From: Pyrocephalus nanus
Lineage: Eukaryota; Chordata; Aves; Passeriformes; Tyrannidae
Length of the DNA stretch: 64,000 nt
Assembly: GCA_038380795.1 (NCBI GenBank)
Contig: CM076266.1
Span: 29,090,145 to 29,154,144 of the forward strand
Direction: 5' to 3'
Positions within the stretch are counted from its first letter, which is position 1, and each line of letters begins with the position of its first letter. Under the pieces are notes generated by a model. That model was not told the origin of the DNA. It was given only the letters and a program-made list of their open reading frames with translations, and ran no database searches. Below, piece by piece: positions 49,158-63,123 of the stretch. Position numbers and translations under genes: made by a program.

Positions 49158-51091
49158 CTTACTCTGGGTTCCAGGAGCTGCAGCCCATCTGTGACCCCCT
49201 TCCCTCTCACTCAGATTCTTCAAAAAGAGCAAAAAGAGTGTTGCCAGGACCCCAAATCCTTTTGACTAAGCACCAGCTGCTGCCACACCCAGGCAGGCAG
49301 CACACTGAACAGGCAGGGCTGTTTGCTGCTCCGTGATGAACTTCTGCAACTCTTGTACATATTGGCACAGCTCTTGTACCCTTGGCACAGATTGTCACCA
49401 CGTCCATTTGTACAAACTTGTACATGTTATCACACCACTGGAGTTTTCACCACCAACTGTTCTTTCAGAACAATAAAAATAATGTTTTCCTTCCTAATAA
49501 AGTCTCTTACCTCACACTGTCCCTGCAATGGTGCTGTTTGTACAACGTATAGCAAGCCTTACCCACGAAGAAGGGACCTGCCCAGGCCCAGGCCTGCAGG
49601 TGGGATGACAAAGCTGAGAGTTAATACAACCAAAGCAAACTGATCAAATTTAGCCATTCAGTCACCTGCAGTGGCCTGACACCTACTGTTGTATCGGATG
49701 TTTAGACACGCAAGGAAATGACACAGAAGACATGAATAATATGTTTCCAAGTAGTGCCATTGAAGCCAGCATGTCTGATGGGCAGCTCATGTGGTCTTGC
49801 AGGTCCCTGAACCCCTATTCTTTGTCTTTGCAGCTCTTGCTTGTCAGAGTAAAGCTTCCAGTCAGTGCCTGTCTTTTCATTCCTCAGAAGTGACTCTTTT
49901 CCAGCAGTGGTACTTAAATAATGTCAATCTGCAGAATTGGTTCATTAGCCATGATGACAGAGGAGAAAAACTTCTAAGAAGAAGGAGAAGGCTGATGATC
50001 ACCAATGTTCATATTAGCTATCCTGGCAATGGAGATTTCTACATTAAAGAAAACAGATGATAATTCCTGAATGTCTCCAGATGAAGCTCACTTTGCCTTG
50101 TTAAACTTGGGCTGGAGTACAGTAAAAAAATAGCTGTTTCTGTAGCTGACCACTGAGGGAGAGTTTGGAGTGCAGCTTGGAGGAGTGGGGATGCCCTCTG
50201 TTGCTCCTATGCAGTCCTAACCATAAGTAGCCTCTCCTGCTGCTGATGGGTGAGTCTTACAGCGTGTGGTAGCTGCAGAGTACACACCATTACTCACATG
50301 TCCAGCAGCCAGACTGCACAGGTGAAGTTGGCTGGCCCTGACCATTTGTAGCTGAAGCTGTGGGTTTCCTGGCCAAGTGGTGGCCAAGTGCTTAGGAATG
50401 GACAACCAGCCTCTCAGAGTTACATGCTGTACTGCCACCTCCACTGTTGACCCCAAGAACTGGTCACAGATCACAGCCTCTCTGATGAACAGCACAGCCC
50501 CTCCTAGCTAAGGTGGGCATTTCTCCATGAAGTCTGCTTTGAAAGGTCCTCTGCCCTCTACCCCTCACTTGTCTGCTGCTGCTGATATTTTTACAGCAAG
50601 CTGTAGCCAACACAGGCAATGGTGGAGTAGGGATGTGGCTCACCAAGCCATAGCCAGCCAGAAGAGCAGGTCAAATGCATGGGCAGGAGCCGCTGCCTGC
50701 AACCAGTGAGCAGCAACTTTGCATGTGGAACTATCTTGGGCATAGCAACACATCAGGACTTTGCAAAGTCCTCATCAGTCCTGGAGAAGCAGAACAAGGG
50801 ATGCCAAACAGGGCTTGCAGGGGCCAACCTGCCAGATCTGCAGTGTGTACCCTCCTGGCTGTTTTCTCTTTTATATCCTGTTGGTATCATATGAGAGACT
50901 CCATGTGAATTTGGACTGACTCAGCCATGGAAGAAAACCCTATGTGGGGAGGAAACAACTTGATCTGGTGACTTGCTCTATGTTTGAAAGGGCAAAAGCC
51001 TGGCTTAATTTCTCTCCTCTGCTGTGACTGACCTCAATCCTTCAGTGCCATGTAGTGTATTCTTGCATTAATGCCATGAGGGTTATCTCAG
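49158..51091. other. Gene-free stretch
   Basis: No recognisable exon or element. An 89-codon frame at 49791-50060 has no known domain. Several CTTGTAC words repeat at 49357-49430 without clear periodicity. Confidence 0.55.
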
Positions 51092-51092
51092 A

Positions 51093-51162
51093 AATCATAG
51101 AATCATAGAATTATAGAATTTCTGAAGTTGGAAAATACCTCTAAGATCATCAAGTCCAATGC
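51093..51162 (-). mobile_element. CR1 3'-terminal fragment
   Basis: On the + strand it starts AATCATAGAATCATAGAATT (the CR1 terminal repeat in antisense) and continues AAGTTGGAAAATACCTCTAA and GATCATCAAGTCCAA. About 70 nt, strongly 5'-truncated, as is usual for CR1. Confidence 0.9.
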
Positions 51163-53316
51163 AAGAACCTTCTTTATTTCTTAAAGAAATATGTGTTTTG
51201 TGGCAGAGAGCAGGGAGTGGAAGTATTCCAGGTATGCAGGTGGGCTGTTGCTGGTTTTTCTTTCCTATGGGAATACACTGGATAGGAAAAACTTAGTTCC
51301 TCTGCAGTGGCTCTGACCTCCTGGCATGTTAGCATTCAGGGTATTAAGTAGTGCCACTGGATTTGTTTACTGATAAACTTGTTAAGATGCGAAATCTGTG
51401 TGAAAAGACAGCACGTGGTTAAAGCTGATTTTACTTACATAGCTCAGAGGTCACAGGAGCCTTATAAAACAGCGAAATTATAGTGAGTCTGAGAGCTGAT
51501 TTTCATCCAGCTTCTGCTCTTTTTGTCCATCTAAACAACTGCTTTATGGTTGCATTGAGAACTCCTAAGGATGTTTTGGTTTTGCCTTTTCCTTTCATCT
51601 TCAGGGTTTGCTGGGTCATGAAGTCCCCTGTCATGCTGCCCTGGCATGTGTACATGACTGCTAGAGGTGCCTTGGAGGGCAGACAGCAGTAATGGACCTT
51701 GAAGAACCTGGTTGTAATCCAGGAAAACTGGACAACCCACCTCAAAGCCTGGGCAAAGGCATGGGCGAGAAGCCACATGCTGACCAGACCCTGCTGGAGT
51801 CATCAGCTGGGCAAGCCACAGTTTTGTGAGCCAGTGTCACTGTGTGGAGGTGGCACAGACATGCACTGTGTGCCAAGGCAGGCACTCTGGCATAACTCCA
51901 CATCCTCCGGTTCACCTGCTCCCTCCTACACCAGCGTAGGAAGTTCTCTCCCCAGCCCTTCCCTAATTGCTTATTCCTGGACCTTGGCCACTATTTGCTG
52001 CTCCGAGTGCCTTTGGTACAACCATCTGCAGAACTGCAGTGTGAAGTGAGCTGTGTTAAAGACCAGCAAAGACAACCAGGTTTCTGGTTCCTTCTGAAGG
52101 GATGATTTAAACCTCAGTCATGTTAGCAGCTCATTTATGGTTGCTTCAGCTCAGGAAGCAAGGAATGACAGCACAAGGGGACAGGGATGGTGACAGGATG
52201 GATGGGAACATCTTCAATTGGCTTTGCTGCCAAAGCTGGCAAAGCAACATCCCTACACATCAGTCCTGCTAGAAGCTCTCCCTGCTCTTTCCAGGCTCCC
52301 ACCACTTTGCTGGCAGATTCCTACATTGCTTGAAGGAATTCCATTTCTCTTTAGGGAGTAAATGGTTGATGTAGTTTGGCATTTATTCTGTCATGGCATA
52401 CGTGGGACTATCATTAACAGGAATGACACATCCATCCAGCAGAGAATGATCTGCTTAATGGCTAAATAGGAAAGCTGTGTACATTAAATTGCAGGCAGCT
52501 TCTTGATGTAGTTTTCCCAACGATAAGATTGAGACTCATTTCAAAACATGAAATTAATTTTCCCTCTTTTTATTCAATAGGTGCCATAAATACAAACCTG
52601 CCCCTTGACAACCCACAGAAGTCTCTGCTGTGATGTATTTATAGGAGCAGACGTGCCATGGATGCCTTAATGTAAAACCAGCTTCTGGCTTGGTTGAACT
52701 GATGGCTTCTGAAGTGACAGGTAGCCTGAGACAACATTTGTCTGAGCTCACACCCAGTGCCAATCCATGAACAACTTTTACAGGCTGAACTTAAGCATTT
52801 GAAGTTTCTCTGCTGAAAAGCAGGAGATGAGGTGATTTGAAAGAAGGCTGAAAAAATGTAGGTGGATGATAAGTACTTGATTTGTAGAGGTATAAGTTAC
52901 TACCAAGTATTTCGTTGTTCTCAAGAAGAGAGTAAAATCTGGATGTATTTCATCAGAAAAGTCACACCAATTGTACTTAAGCCCATGCTATTCTTTCAAA
53001 AACTAAAGTTCTGGCTACAAGTTTGCATAAACAAGGATAGAAATTCTTTGTTATGCATTTTAATATATGAAATGGAAATATAGCTAGAGGAAATGGGAAC
53101 TAGGGAAGAGTCAGTGAGTATCCAACAGCAGTGAGACTACCTTGAACTGCATAAATTACTTGCCTTGAACACTTGAACTGCTGCCTTCTCCATTACACGT
53201 TCAGCTTTTCAGGGGATGTAAAGCAGTTGCTGATTTTCAGTCTTTAGAGTGCGTTTACCACTGCACTGCCCATGCAGATTGTGAAGAGTGTGAGCACTAA
53301 GCAGCCCCTGTGTGCG

Positions 53317-53333
53317 CAGCAGCAGCAGCAGCA
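53317..53333. repeat. Short (GCA)n microsatellite
   Basis: About five GCA units in noncoding sequence. Confidence 0.8.
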
Positions 53334-56300
53334 CGAGCAGGCAACAGCACCTGGATGGCACGCACAGTTCTCAAGGAGGTCTGGCTCAAGCAGGACTTCA
53401 TTCTGCATTTGGCCACTCATTTCTCTCCAGCCCTGCTCTCTCAGTTGTGAAACTTTTTGTCAGGACACACAATGAACAGACTGGAGACTTGGTTTGTGTT
53501 AAAAACAACCTCCTATACAGGTGAGGTTATTTCTAACCCAGGCTGGTTCACCTTTTGACCCCAAATCAGGAGCTGATGGAGTAACAAGTGAATGTTTCTA
53601 AGGGGCAAGGGAAGAAGTTACTGCTGAAAGCAATGTGAGTCAAATGGCCGGCTAAGATGATGATGTGTCACTTCTCCTGTACGTGTTTCACTGCTGTTTT
53701 GCTATGGAACAGGATGTTCATCCCAAGCTGCAGCAAATCATGAAATGCTGGTTGGGCTTACACCTAAACAACAATGAATGTTCAAGTACTTTAATTCATG
53801 ACTGTGTTAATTATTAAATATTAAGATATCATTAAAAGTAGAAGAACAGAATTGAAACTGCTTTCTCTTGTCTCAAGGTCACAAAAGTACCTGAAGAAAT
53901 CAGGACAAAGTATATTTCTTTCCCTATAAATTCCCACATCACTCTCCTCTTCATTCTCACTGGCTAAGCACTTCCCCAACTGCTGGCCACTGAGCAACTC
54001 TGAGCTGCTAAAAACCAAATCATTCAGGCCAGATGTGTGGGACCTACATCTGGATTAGAATAACCCCCTCAGTCCCAGCGTTTTCCCTGGAGCCAGGGGA
54101 AAACTCTGAGGTGGAGTGGAACAAAAATGAGCTTTCCTGACCTTTCTTCCAAACCATCTGCAAACCTGGGGAATGGATCAGGCTTCCTCCAGTCTCAGGC
54201 TTCTTCCCATCTCAGATCTGGTTAACTGGAAATGAACCAGGCTCATACTAAAGTGCAGGCAAACCACAAGCCAACGAAATATCATCCTTGATATTTTGTT
54301 TAAACTATTTCCAGTATGAGCCGTATATGCTACAGCTCTATTGCTCCAGTCTGATAATTAACAGCCTGTTGATTATGTCTAGGGTGGAGAATAAATACAT
54401 TGTGTTCTGTCCTCTCCTCTCACCATCCCAAATAAGTAGGTGCTGTCAGTGCCTTTCATGGCTGCCATTGGCTCCTAATGTGGGCTATCCTTAGCAGAAT
54501 TTACATTGCAAGGGGATAAAAACACCCACCACGAGTGAGTACCTTAGTCCTCTCTCTGGCCCCTTGCCTCCACCTGTCTTTGCAGCCTCTGACATCCCGT
54601 GGGGAAAGAAGCTGCAGCATAACTCCTTCCCTCTTTCCTCCCATTCTCACTGCTCCTGGGAGAGTGAGGAGGGAAGCCAAAGCCAGGGTGGTCCCATCCA
54701 ACCTCCCTGCAGCTGCTGCAGCTGCAGCCCTTCACCCTACAGGGGCAGAGCTGCTGGACGCTGCAGTGTGAAGCCCAGGGAATGGAGAAATTAGTGCCTT
54801 GCAACATTTTGTATCAATATACAAGCTGTTTCTTTGTTATTTTCCTGAAAGTGTAATATCTCAAAAGTTACCACTTCTATCATCACTTTTGAAATAAACT
54901 ATACTTTTCTGCCTGGCATCAAGACAAGAAAGTTCACCCACAAAGCAGAGGCTCTTTAGAGCTTCAAACTTTGAAGTGGTTGTTCTTAACACAAGCATCG
55001 GGCAGCATTCATAAGAAACCTTAGCACAGGAGCAGGATTAAGCTGAGAAAATGAATATTCTGCTGCTTTAGGTGTACTAGCTTGGTGCAAATTCATCCTG
55101 GCTTCTGGAGCTCCCTAGTATGATTTGAAGAGATGAAGAGGGAAAATCTGATGAAGAAGGAATGGGGTCTGGGCTGGTAGATGCACTGGATACAGGGAAG
55201 CTTCACAGATACTACTCCCTGTTCCCAGAGGAGTAGGAGCTCAGGGCTGCAGATGGCTTTGGGCAGTTTGTAATTGCAAGGGATCATATTTTATTTTTCG
55301 CTTGTGGCTAAGTCAGCTGCTGTATTAAAAAATGACCATGGTCAAAATCAGCACTGGACACGGCCATGATATGGGGGAGTAGAAACCATGTCATAGTACA
55401 TCTGCTGCCCTGGCACACAGCCCAGCACATTAACCAGCAGTGTTGGGAAAGAAGAGGGGAGAAGAGAAAGAGCTACAGCCTCCAAGAGGCTTTCTTGTTC
55501 TGACAGCGAGTCTTACTTGGGCAAAATCTTCCCACGTTGGGTGAGTTTGTGCATCCCTGTGCAGCACATTTTTAAGATATATGATTAAATGGTTTCCTGA
55601 AGAGGGTCAACCCTCAAATGTAGATTCATAAGCTTTTGCCCTGATCTCTGACCTGGGACCCACAAAAGAGCAGGGCATAAGGTGCTCGAGGGAGCACGTG
55701 GGCAGACACAGCTACCAGGCTTGCCAGCCTGTGCAGGAGTATAGGGAGGCCGCTAAGTGGGACTATGAGGTCAGTCTGGGAGCTTCCCTGAGGATGCCCT
55801 AGGTTTGGCAGCCAGAGCAGCAGGGCTCTACTGCTTCTGAGTAACAACAGCCTGTGTTTGCAGCAGGGAAGCAGATCCCACTGTGCCGTCTCATCCCACT
55901 TGCCCTTACCAGCTGCTGGAGGCTGCAAGGGGAATCCCAAAGGCAATAATTTGGGGTCAGAAACCTCCTGACCCCCACCAGCCTCTTGATAGAGCCCTTC
56001 AAGCTCTCACACATGCTGACAATCCCAGGGGATGTTAACTGTGGGATGGATTGGGGTCTTGCAGTGTAAGTGCTCGGGGAACTGTTTCTTTGTCTGGATT
56101 TCTCTGCTGCCACCACTGAGGAGTACTGATCTCTGCCTGGGAGCCCTGTGTGCAGTCACTGTGTCAATATTTAATCATGGATAATTAGTAACAGGCTGGG
56201 TGGCTCAGGAATTCAGAGTTCAGCATTTGCCTCATTCACCTCACCCATCTTTTGGGCACATAAGGGATGTGTGTATGGCAGAGAGAAGCAGAAGCTTGCA

Positions 56301-56891
56301 GAAGTGTAGCTGCCCCATGCCTTTTGCCAAATGTTTTATTTATAGGCTTTCACAAATCCTTTTGCTCTGGTGGCACATGATGCTGTGAACTCAGGAAGAG
56401 AGGAAATGCGTTCCAGGTCGAAAGAAATTCTGTTTGTACCTAACCCATGGGCACCTACCCTTTGCTACTAGTGTTTTAAGGCTTTTAAATACCACAGACT
56501 GGTGGCAGAGCAGAAAGATGCCTCTTTCCTCTGAAAGGCAAGACCCTGTATGCCTCACATAGCTCAACCCCTGCACTATAGCAGAGTAGAACATGTATGC
56601 AGTTGTATCAGTCAATGCCCTGCATCTCTCCCAAAGGCAGCAGCTGCTAGGAGAGGGTCCTCTCTGTTTTGAGGCATGAGGTTCAGCCAGCAGACTGGGG
56701 CTAACAGCCTCAGAAATATTTAGGAATTTCTGTTCAGAAGAGTTATAAATTAAGCTCTCTTTGGAGACGTCATAAATCAGACCTAGGGCTGCCTGCTTTG
56801 AAGCACGTTCCCAACACAGCAGAAAGACTCTCATGGTGTATGTGAGCTATGGCTCCAGGATGTGCCCATTCTTCGTCTGTGAAAGTTCAAG

Positions 56892-56931
56892 TTAATAGGT
56901 GTAGTAAAATAAATTAATAGGTGTAGTAAAA
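56892..56931. repeat. Local 22-nt tandem duplication
   Basis: TTAATAGGTGTAGTAAAA occurs at 56892-56909 and 56914-56931, separated by TAAA. The copies are identical, suggesting a recent slip duplication. Confidence 0.85.
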
Positions 56932-59900
56932 CCAAGTCAAATCCAAGGAGTTGCAAAGGGAATGGGCAATAAAAAGGCATATGAAATTTAACATAGATAA
57001 ATGCTTCTGGAACTCTCTTTCTGTGAAAGAGAAAGTGCAGAGAGGGATGTTAAAGGTGTGTAAAGTCATGAGCGATATGAAGGTGGAGAACAGGAAAAGG
57101 TTTTAACTTTCTTGTCTAATACAGGAGGTAGGGGCCATCAAACAAAACCAGCAGAAGGTTCAGTTTAGTTCTTCACACAAAATATACTCACGTGGTGGAA
57201 TATGGTACTTGACACAGGATGTAGATGCCCACAGTTTAGCTCAACTAAGCAAATTCGTGGAAGAACAGATCTCTGGGGGGACCAGAAATGGCTGTAGTGC
57301 TCCCTACCCTCTCTCCCAGTCCCTTCTCTTTTTAGCCTGTTGTCTTTTTAGTAGCAGAGAAGAAGCTGCATGTAGCCATTCAGAACAAGAGTTACATGGA
57401 GTTCTGAACTGGAAAGACATGTCAGCCAGAGGAAAAAAATTCACTGTTCATAAAACAAAAAGTGATGGATTCACAACATACATCTCCATCACATACTGAA
57501 ACCTCTGTAGTCAGCGCTTACTACACAACAGAAGACAAGCTGCCGAATCACCGTCCCCTCCTCATCCATCCTTATTCTTTCATATCTTCATCAGGGCACT
57601 GATCACACCATGTCAGATGTCTGGGATAAATGTGTGACAGGAGATACAGCTCTGAGTTGGCAATATCCCTCACCAGTCTCAGCCTTTCACAGTAATACGG
57701 ATCAGTGAGCAAGGTACTGATAACAGTGCTGCAAGACACGAGGTCGATGTTGCTCCCGATTTTTTAGAGTGCAAATATTGCAAAATACTGCAAATGCAGA
57801 GTGATTAGCCTCTTTCCTGCTCCTGCCCAAAGATGCTGGCCAGTAGGACACAGGCTGGGAGAAGGTCTGTGACACTGTGGTGTAGCAAAGGGGGCAGCAA
57901 GGCAGGGTCTATCTATCAGGGCCTGGCATGAAGGGAACCTACTGCTGGGTTCTCCTTCCTTACGCACCTGTACTGAGCTGTCATCTCTGTGATTCCTGGT
58001 GAGATCCACCTACCACCGTAGCACTTGCCTGCCCTCTGCCTCCTACCATGCAGGAGATACTCCAGATATCCTTATCACCTTTCTCTGATGCCTGTGTGCA
58101 CATGCCAGTGTGTCTGCACTAACTACAGCCGTGTAAATACACCTATGCATGTATTTTTATGTAGATATAAACAACAATTTTGCGTCTGCTATTTTCAAAG
58201 AAGCTGAGGATTTGGAAAGAGGAGGCAATTTCTTCCAGAGGAGGCAATTAAGTAGTCTACTTATTTGAACAGAGGCAGTATCCTGTTCTGCCAGTGAACA
58301 GTGAGGACAACTGCCACAACAGCCCAGTGCTGCAGCCAGCAAGCGTTTTGCTTAATCACTTTTTGACAGGACCTGGTCTCTTGTGGAACATTCATAAATA
58401 ATTATGCTGGGTACATAGGAGCTGGCTTACTGTTGTGGACCCACAACAAAGCAGAAAACAAAACCCCAAATGAATCCCAAATCTTTTCTAATGGTTGGTG
58501 TGAAGCTTCCTACTAAACCAAGTTCAGAACAGAGCTTGTTGTTCGTGGTGCAGAGGAGAGGGTACGACATTAGCACCCCTGAGGCCTCTTCAGTGACACA
58601 GAGAAGGAAGGGGGGAAATATCTGGAGCCCCAGTGAGCATGGATGGCAGGAGGTGAGTGAATAGGAAGCTTCACTCGGAGGGTGACAGCTGCGAAGCTCC
58701 ATGTCCCCTCTGCTCCTGACAGCAGTGCCTCCTAGAGCTATTGTTTCTCTGCAGCCAGGATGACAGCCTTGTGCATCTTTTCACTGGAGTAATGCCTTCC
58801 TCCCAGGAATGGATGCTGTGCACATGGGACCGAGTGTTGTCAGAACCTGATAAACAATAGGGCATTAAGGAAAAACAGAAGGTGGCTTTCTTCAAACCCA
58901 GGCTTTCTCATTTCCAAGCTACCTTTCTTTCAATGAGAGCAGCTTACCTGACCTGACCACTCCAAATAGTCAGGAAATGCGCCCTGTGCTGGCAAAGATT
59001 GGATAACAAAATTGACTTCTAAATGCAAATGGAAGTTGGTAGCAAGGGAGCAATATGCTCAGAGCTTTCCAGGTCCCAGTCTCTCATCCTCCATCCTGTC
59101 ACCCTTGTGTGTGTTAGTGGCATCCTTCCTGTGCCCTGACCCTGAGCACATTGCTGTGACCCCTCTGAATTCAGTGCTGCACCCCCTGACCCAGCGCTGT
59201 GTCAGTGAGGGATGGAGGGGGCTGAGCTCGGCCAGGCACCTTGTGACAGTGCTGTGGAGACACGTGAGGGAGGTCTGAAGGCCTCTACAGCACAGAGTGT
59301 TTGCTTTGCTGGCTGATTTGACTTCTGAACAGCACTCTGGCATGGCAGAAAAACACTCCTGGAGGACTCCAGGTGTGTATCTGAGTGAGCTGAAGCCCCA
59401 AATTAGTTTGATATTGTATGGCCTTCATCCTCTTGTGGACTTGTTTAATGCTGTAAATGCTGGATTAACTGCTTTGGGTTTGTCTGGAGCAAACAGTGAA
59501 AACTCCAGGTTGGGCTGGGCTGCAGGAGAGTTGTTTGAGAACTGGCTGTACCTCTGATGAGAACTCTTACAGACAGCCTGCAGGCTTCCCTCTGAACCAC
59601 TGACACTTGTATTCTCATGTTCTTTCCCCGCTTTTCACACAGTTCCCTAAAAGCAACCTCCTCTTGCCTATTCCCACCCCTGCCTCTGATCTGGAGAGGG
59701 ACTGCACAAACCATTTTACTTCTGTAGCTCTTGGTCTTCATACCCACCAGAAGCTCTGCAGAAAGACCGAAGGGTTCCCTAATGAGTTCCCAGTTTAACA
59801 TGAATGGATGACGTTCCACCACACTGTGGTGGAAAAGGGGAGACATTTGATTCACACGGATAAGTGTCACCCACTAAACACTGTAGGCACCACAGAGCTG

Positions 59901-62351
59901 CTGGAGTCCTGTACTTGGCACCTAACAGTGCTCCAAAACAAAAGCAGTTGATACGTTTCAGTAGTTTGAGGGAAAGCAATGAGCTAGGGTGGGTAGGGGT
60001 GTCTAAATAACACCACCAGGAAGGAGAAACTACAAATAGTGCTCAGTGAGAACAGAAATGAAAACAGAAAATTAAGAATGAGGACTGCAGCCCTCAAACA
60101 GGCTGTTTCTTACATGCAGGGAGTAGTCTTTCCACCACAGGCAGGACAAGGAGAAGTGAACTTCAACTACATCAAGGGAGACTGAGACCAGAAAGTTAAG
60201 TTTCCTAACTCTACGCATTGTGAGACACTGGGGGAAATTGCCTGGGGTGTTTATTGAGTCCCTGTCGCTAAAGATTTCGAGAACAGATTAGGAAAATACC
60301 TGTCAAAAATTGGTTTACATCTAATTGATTCTGCCTTGGAGCAGAAGGATAGACTAAGGGATACTAAAGGCCTGAGGTAGTTCTATTTCCTGAGGTGCTT
60401 TTAGATATGCTAATGAGCTAAGCAGTTCCTAAGACCTAGGTATTTGTTTTTAATACCTAGCGTAGGTGGTATGTTTGGCATGGGCTTAATCATGGTCTGG
60501 CTGAAAAGAGAAGCTTCTCTTTCAGTCCGCTAGAAGTGTTCCAAGAAAATCATCTGTATTAAAAATGCTATTCATGCCACGTATTTTAAGAGCAGCATAT
60601 TCTTCAGATTGCCAGCCAGCCAGCTTCAGGACACAGAGAACATGAAATCCTTGACTCACACATGTGACTTGTCTCCCCATGCACCCCTTAAGTTATCAAG
60701 ATCTGTGATTTATGACAACAAACAACCTAGACTGGACTTGACCAGGTTGGAAACACTCGCATGTGAAGGTAAGGTGCCAGGCCAGAGGGGTCAGGAATCC
60801 CCAGCACAAGCTGGGACAAGCACCTGGGACGCTCCTCTCCGGAGATTTCCAGTAACTTTCCAGTACAGCATGACCTAACCTGGCTTGCTCTACTGTGCTC
60901 ACCAAAATCATAAATGAGGCAACATGCTGAAATCCACACTAACCTGACACCCATGGCAAAATGGAGAACAAAAAGAAATAAGTACACCTGGGGCACTGCA
61001 AAGCCAGCCACCTGCTTGAGGTGCCAGCCTGCTCCCTCCATGTGTGGGGACCCTGCAGGAACGCGGGGCAGAGAAGCAAACACCACTGTAGGGGAAATTA
61101 TCTTCCATGCTGGTGATGCAGAATGAAGAAAACTGTATCTCAAAACCCATGCTGTGAGTAGGATGGTGCTAAGCTCTGCCCTAAAGTCTCCTTTTGTCAG
61201 GAGCGCCCTTGCAGGATGGATCAGGGATTCTGTGGCAACCCAATTTCAATACGGAAACACACAGAGTAACTAAGGAAATTAATGCACAGTTCAGAGCTTC
61301 TGTACTGGTCTGGGCCTTGCTTCTGACAGGCTTACACTAAGAAGCAATTAACATTGCAAATGACCTGACTGGACCAAGAAAGCAAGGCAAAATTTTTCTG
61401 TCATACACCCATTTGAGGCAATTTCAGTTCTTTTACACTATTTCAACATATTCTACTTTTCATTTGCTATTATTGTGGTTTTCCCCAGAACAGTGCATGA
61501 CCTTGAAGTTCCCAGCTTTGGGGATTTCGGGAGGATATGAGTGAACTCATTAGCAGGAGCAAAACTGATCACTGAATGAACTAATTTGCATATACATTTA
61601 AATAGATACTTTTAGGTTGCAGAGCTCCTCTTTCACAAAAAAGAGTAGAACAGTTTCCTTTTGAAGTTACTGCTTGAAACTGTCTAACACGTCGGAGAAC
61701 AACTTGCTGGGAATTCGCATTGAGTTTTCTTACGTGATGATGGTTAGTTTGAAAACAATAGAGGTAAAACTTCACCAAATGCCTGTTCCCACTCACTTAA
61801 ACTAGCTCCTGACCTTCTCTCTTACTGAAAGTTTTAGCTCCTTGGTCTCAGTTTCAACAAGCCAGTTTTTCAGCAAGGTATGGAGCATTTGGCAGTTGCC
61901 AGCCATGCACAGAAATAAGGTAAGTATAAGCCTTTGGTAAAGGAAAGGAGATAGATGCATTAATTACCTGCCAGAGTGGAAATGTACCAAGGGTGTGTCT
62001 ATCTGACCCAGCTCTGCATCACACTGTTTTGTGCCATGGAGGTGCAACCAGCACTCAACACTGGTGCACCAATTTATGGTGTAAAGGATGGAAATAATAG
62101 AAAAGGCAACAGCAGTCTTAGACCCCTCCTGCTGCTGGAAGCCCTGGCTGCTGCAGCACAGGATGAGCTCCTCTGCTTTCATCACGGCATAGTGGGATGA
62201 ACCTGTCTGCCTTGGTGATGGTGCACTGGGATGAGCCCCCCTGAGCAGCTCTGAGATCACTAGTGCTCCTACAGAGTGGGGCCCACGGTACAGATTCATC
62301 AGGTGCTGATAAGCTCGAATGCTTCTATCCCATTGAAAAAATTGCAGTTTG

Positions 62352-62392
62352 TGATATTTCCAGTGGATGATACATATGATATTTCCAGTGGA
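62352..62392. repeat. 16-nt direct repeat, 25-nt period
   Basis: TGATATTTCCAGTGGA at 62352-62367 and again at 62377-62392, identical. Confidence 0.85.
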
Positions 62393-63104
62393 AAGGCAAT
62401 GTACACATTGGTAACTAAGGCCTTGATACATGTGGATTGTTTATCCTGCTGATGAGATATAACATGATTAAGTACAAAAGGCAGAGCATCCTTGACATGG
62501 AGATGTACACCCGGGTAGTCATGGTACCCCACGTCACTGGCTGCTGAGCTGTCAGAGGTTGTTCAGCATACAGAGGAAGGCAGCAAACGTGTATTGCTCC
62601 TCCTACAATAACCACAATCCTTGTACAACCATTTCCAGGTCCCTCACAACACACACAGAAACAGCTAAATAAGCAATTGGTTCTCCGTATGAAAATGAAC
62701 AAAGTCAAGGAAAAATAAAAATACAACAACAACATCCATAAAGCTCCACACACTGAAGGTCACTGGGATCAGGCAGCCCTGCTGCACTGAAGGGCCTTTC
62801 ATGCCACTTCGTGTGTGCGTGCGAACGGCACCCCCATGAATTGCTGACTTGTCCTTTAGGAACAAGTTAGATAAATGAGATTCCAATATCAGAGCTAATG
62901 CTCCTTTGAAGTGTCACTTTGCCTTTGTGCACTTCTGTTTCTGCATTATCAAAATCTCTTCCATGAAGCTTTATTGTCACTGATAACATAGAACTAAGAG
63001 GCAAAATTTTCTATTCAAGGATTGAGTAGTTAAAAAAAACAATACTTCCCTGGATACTGGAAAATCAAATAGAAGACTCCAGGGCAGAAGGGCTAATTAA
63101 AATT

Positions 63105-63123
63105 AAAAAAAAAAAAAAAAAAA
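63105..63123 (+). repeat. A19 homopolymer
   Basis: Nineteen A followed by G and a further A-rich stretch. No processed gene copy was recognised upstream. Confidence 0.8.

Noticed and set aside
49791..50060. 89-codon frame with an RRRRR run
   Set aside because: No known motif; the arginine run comes from an AGAAGAAGGAGAAGG-type purine stretch.
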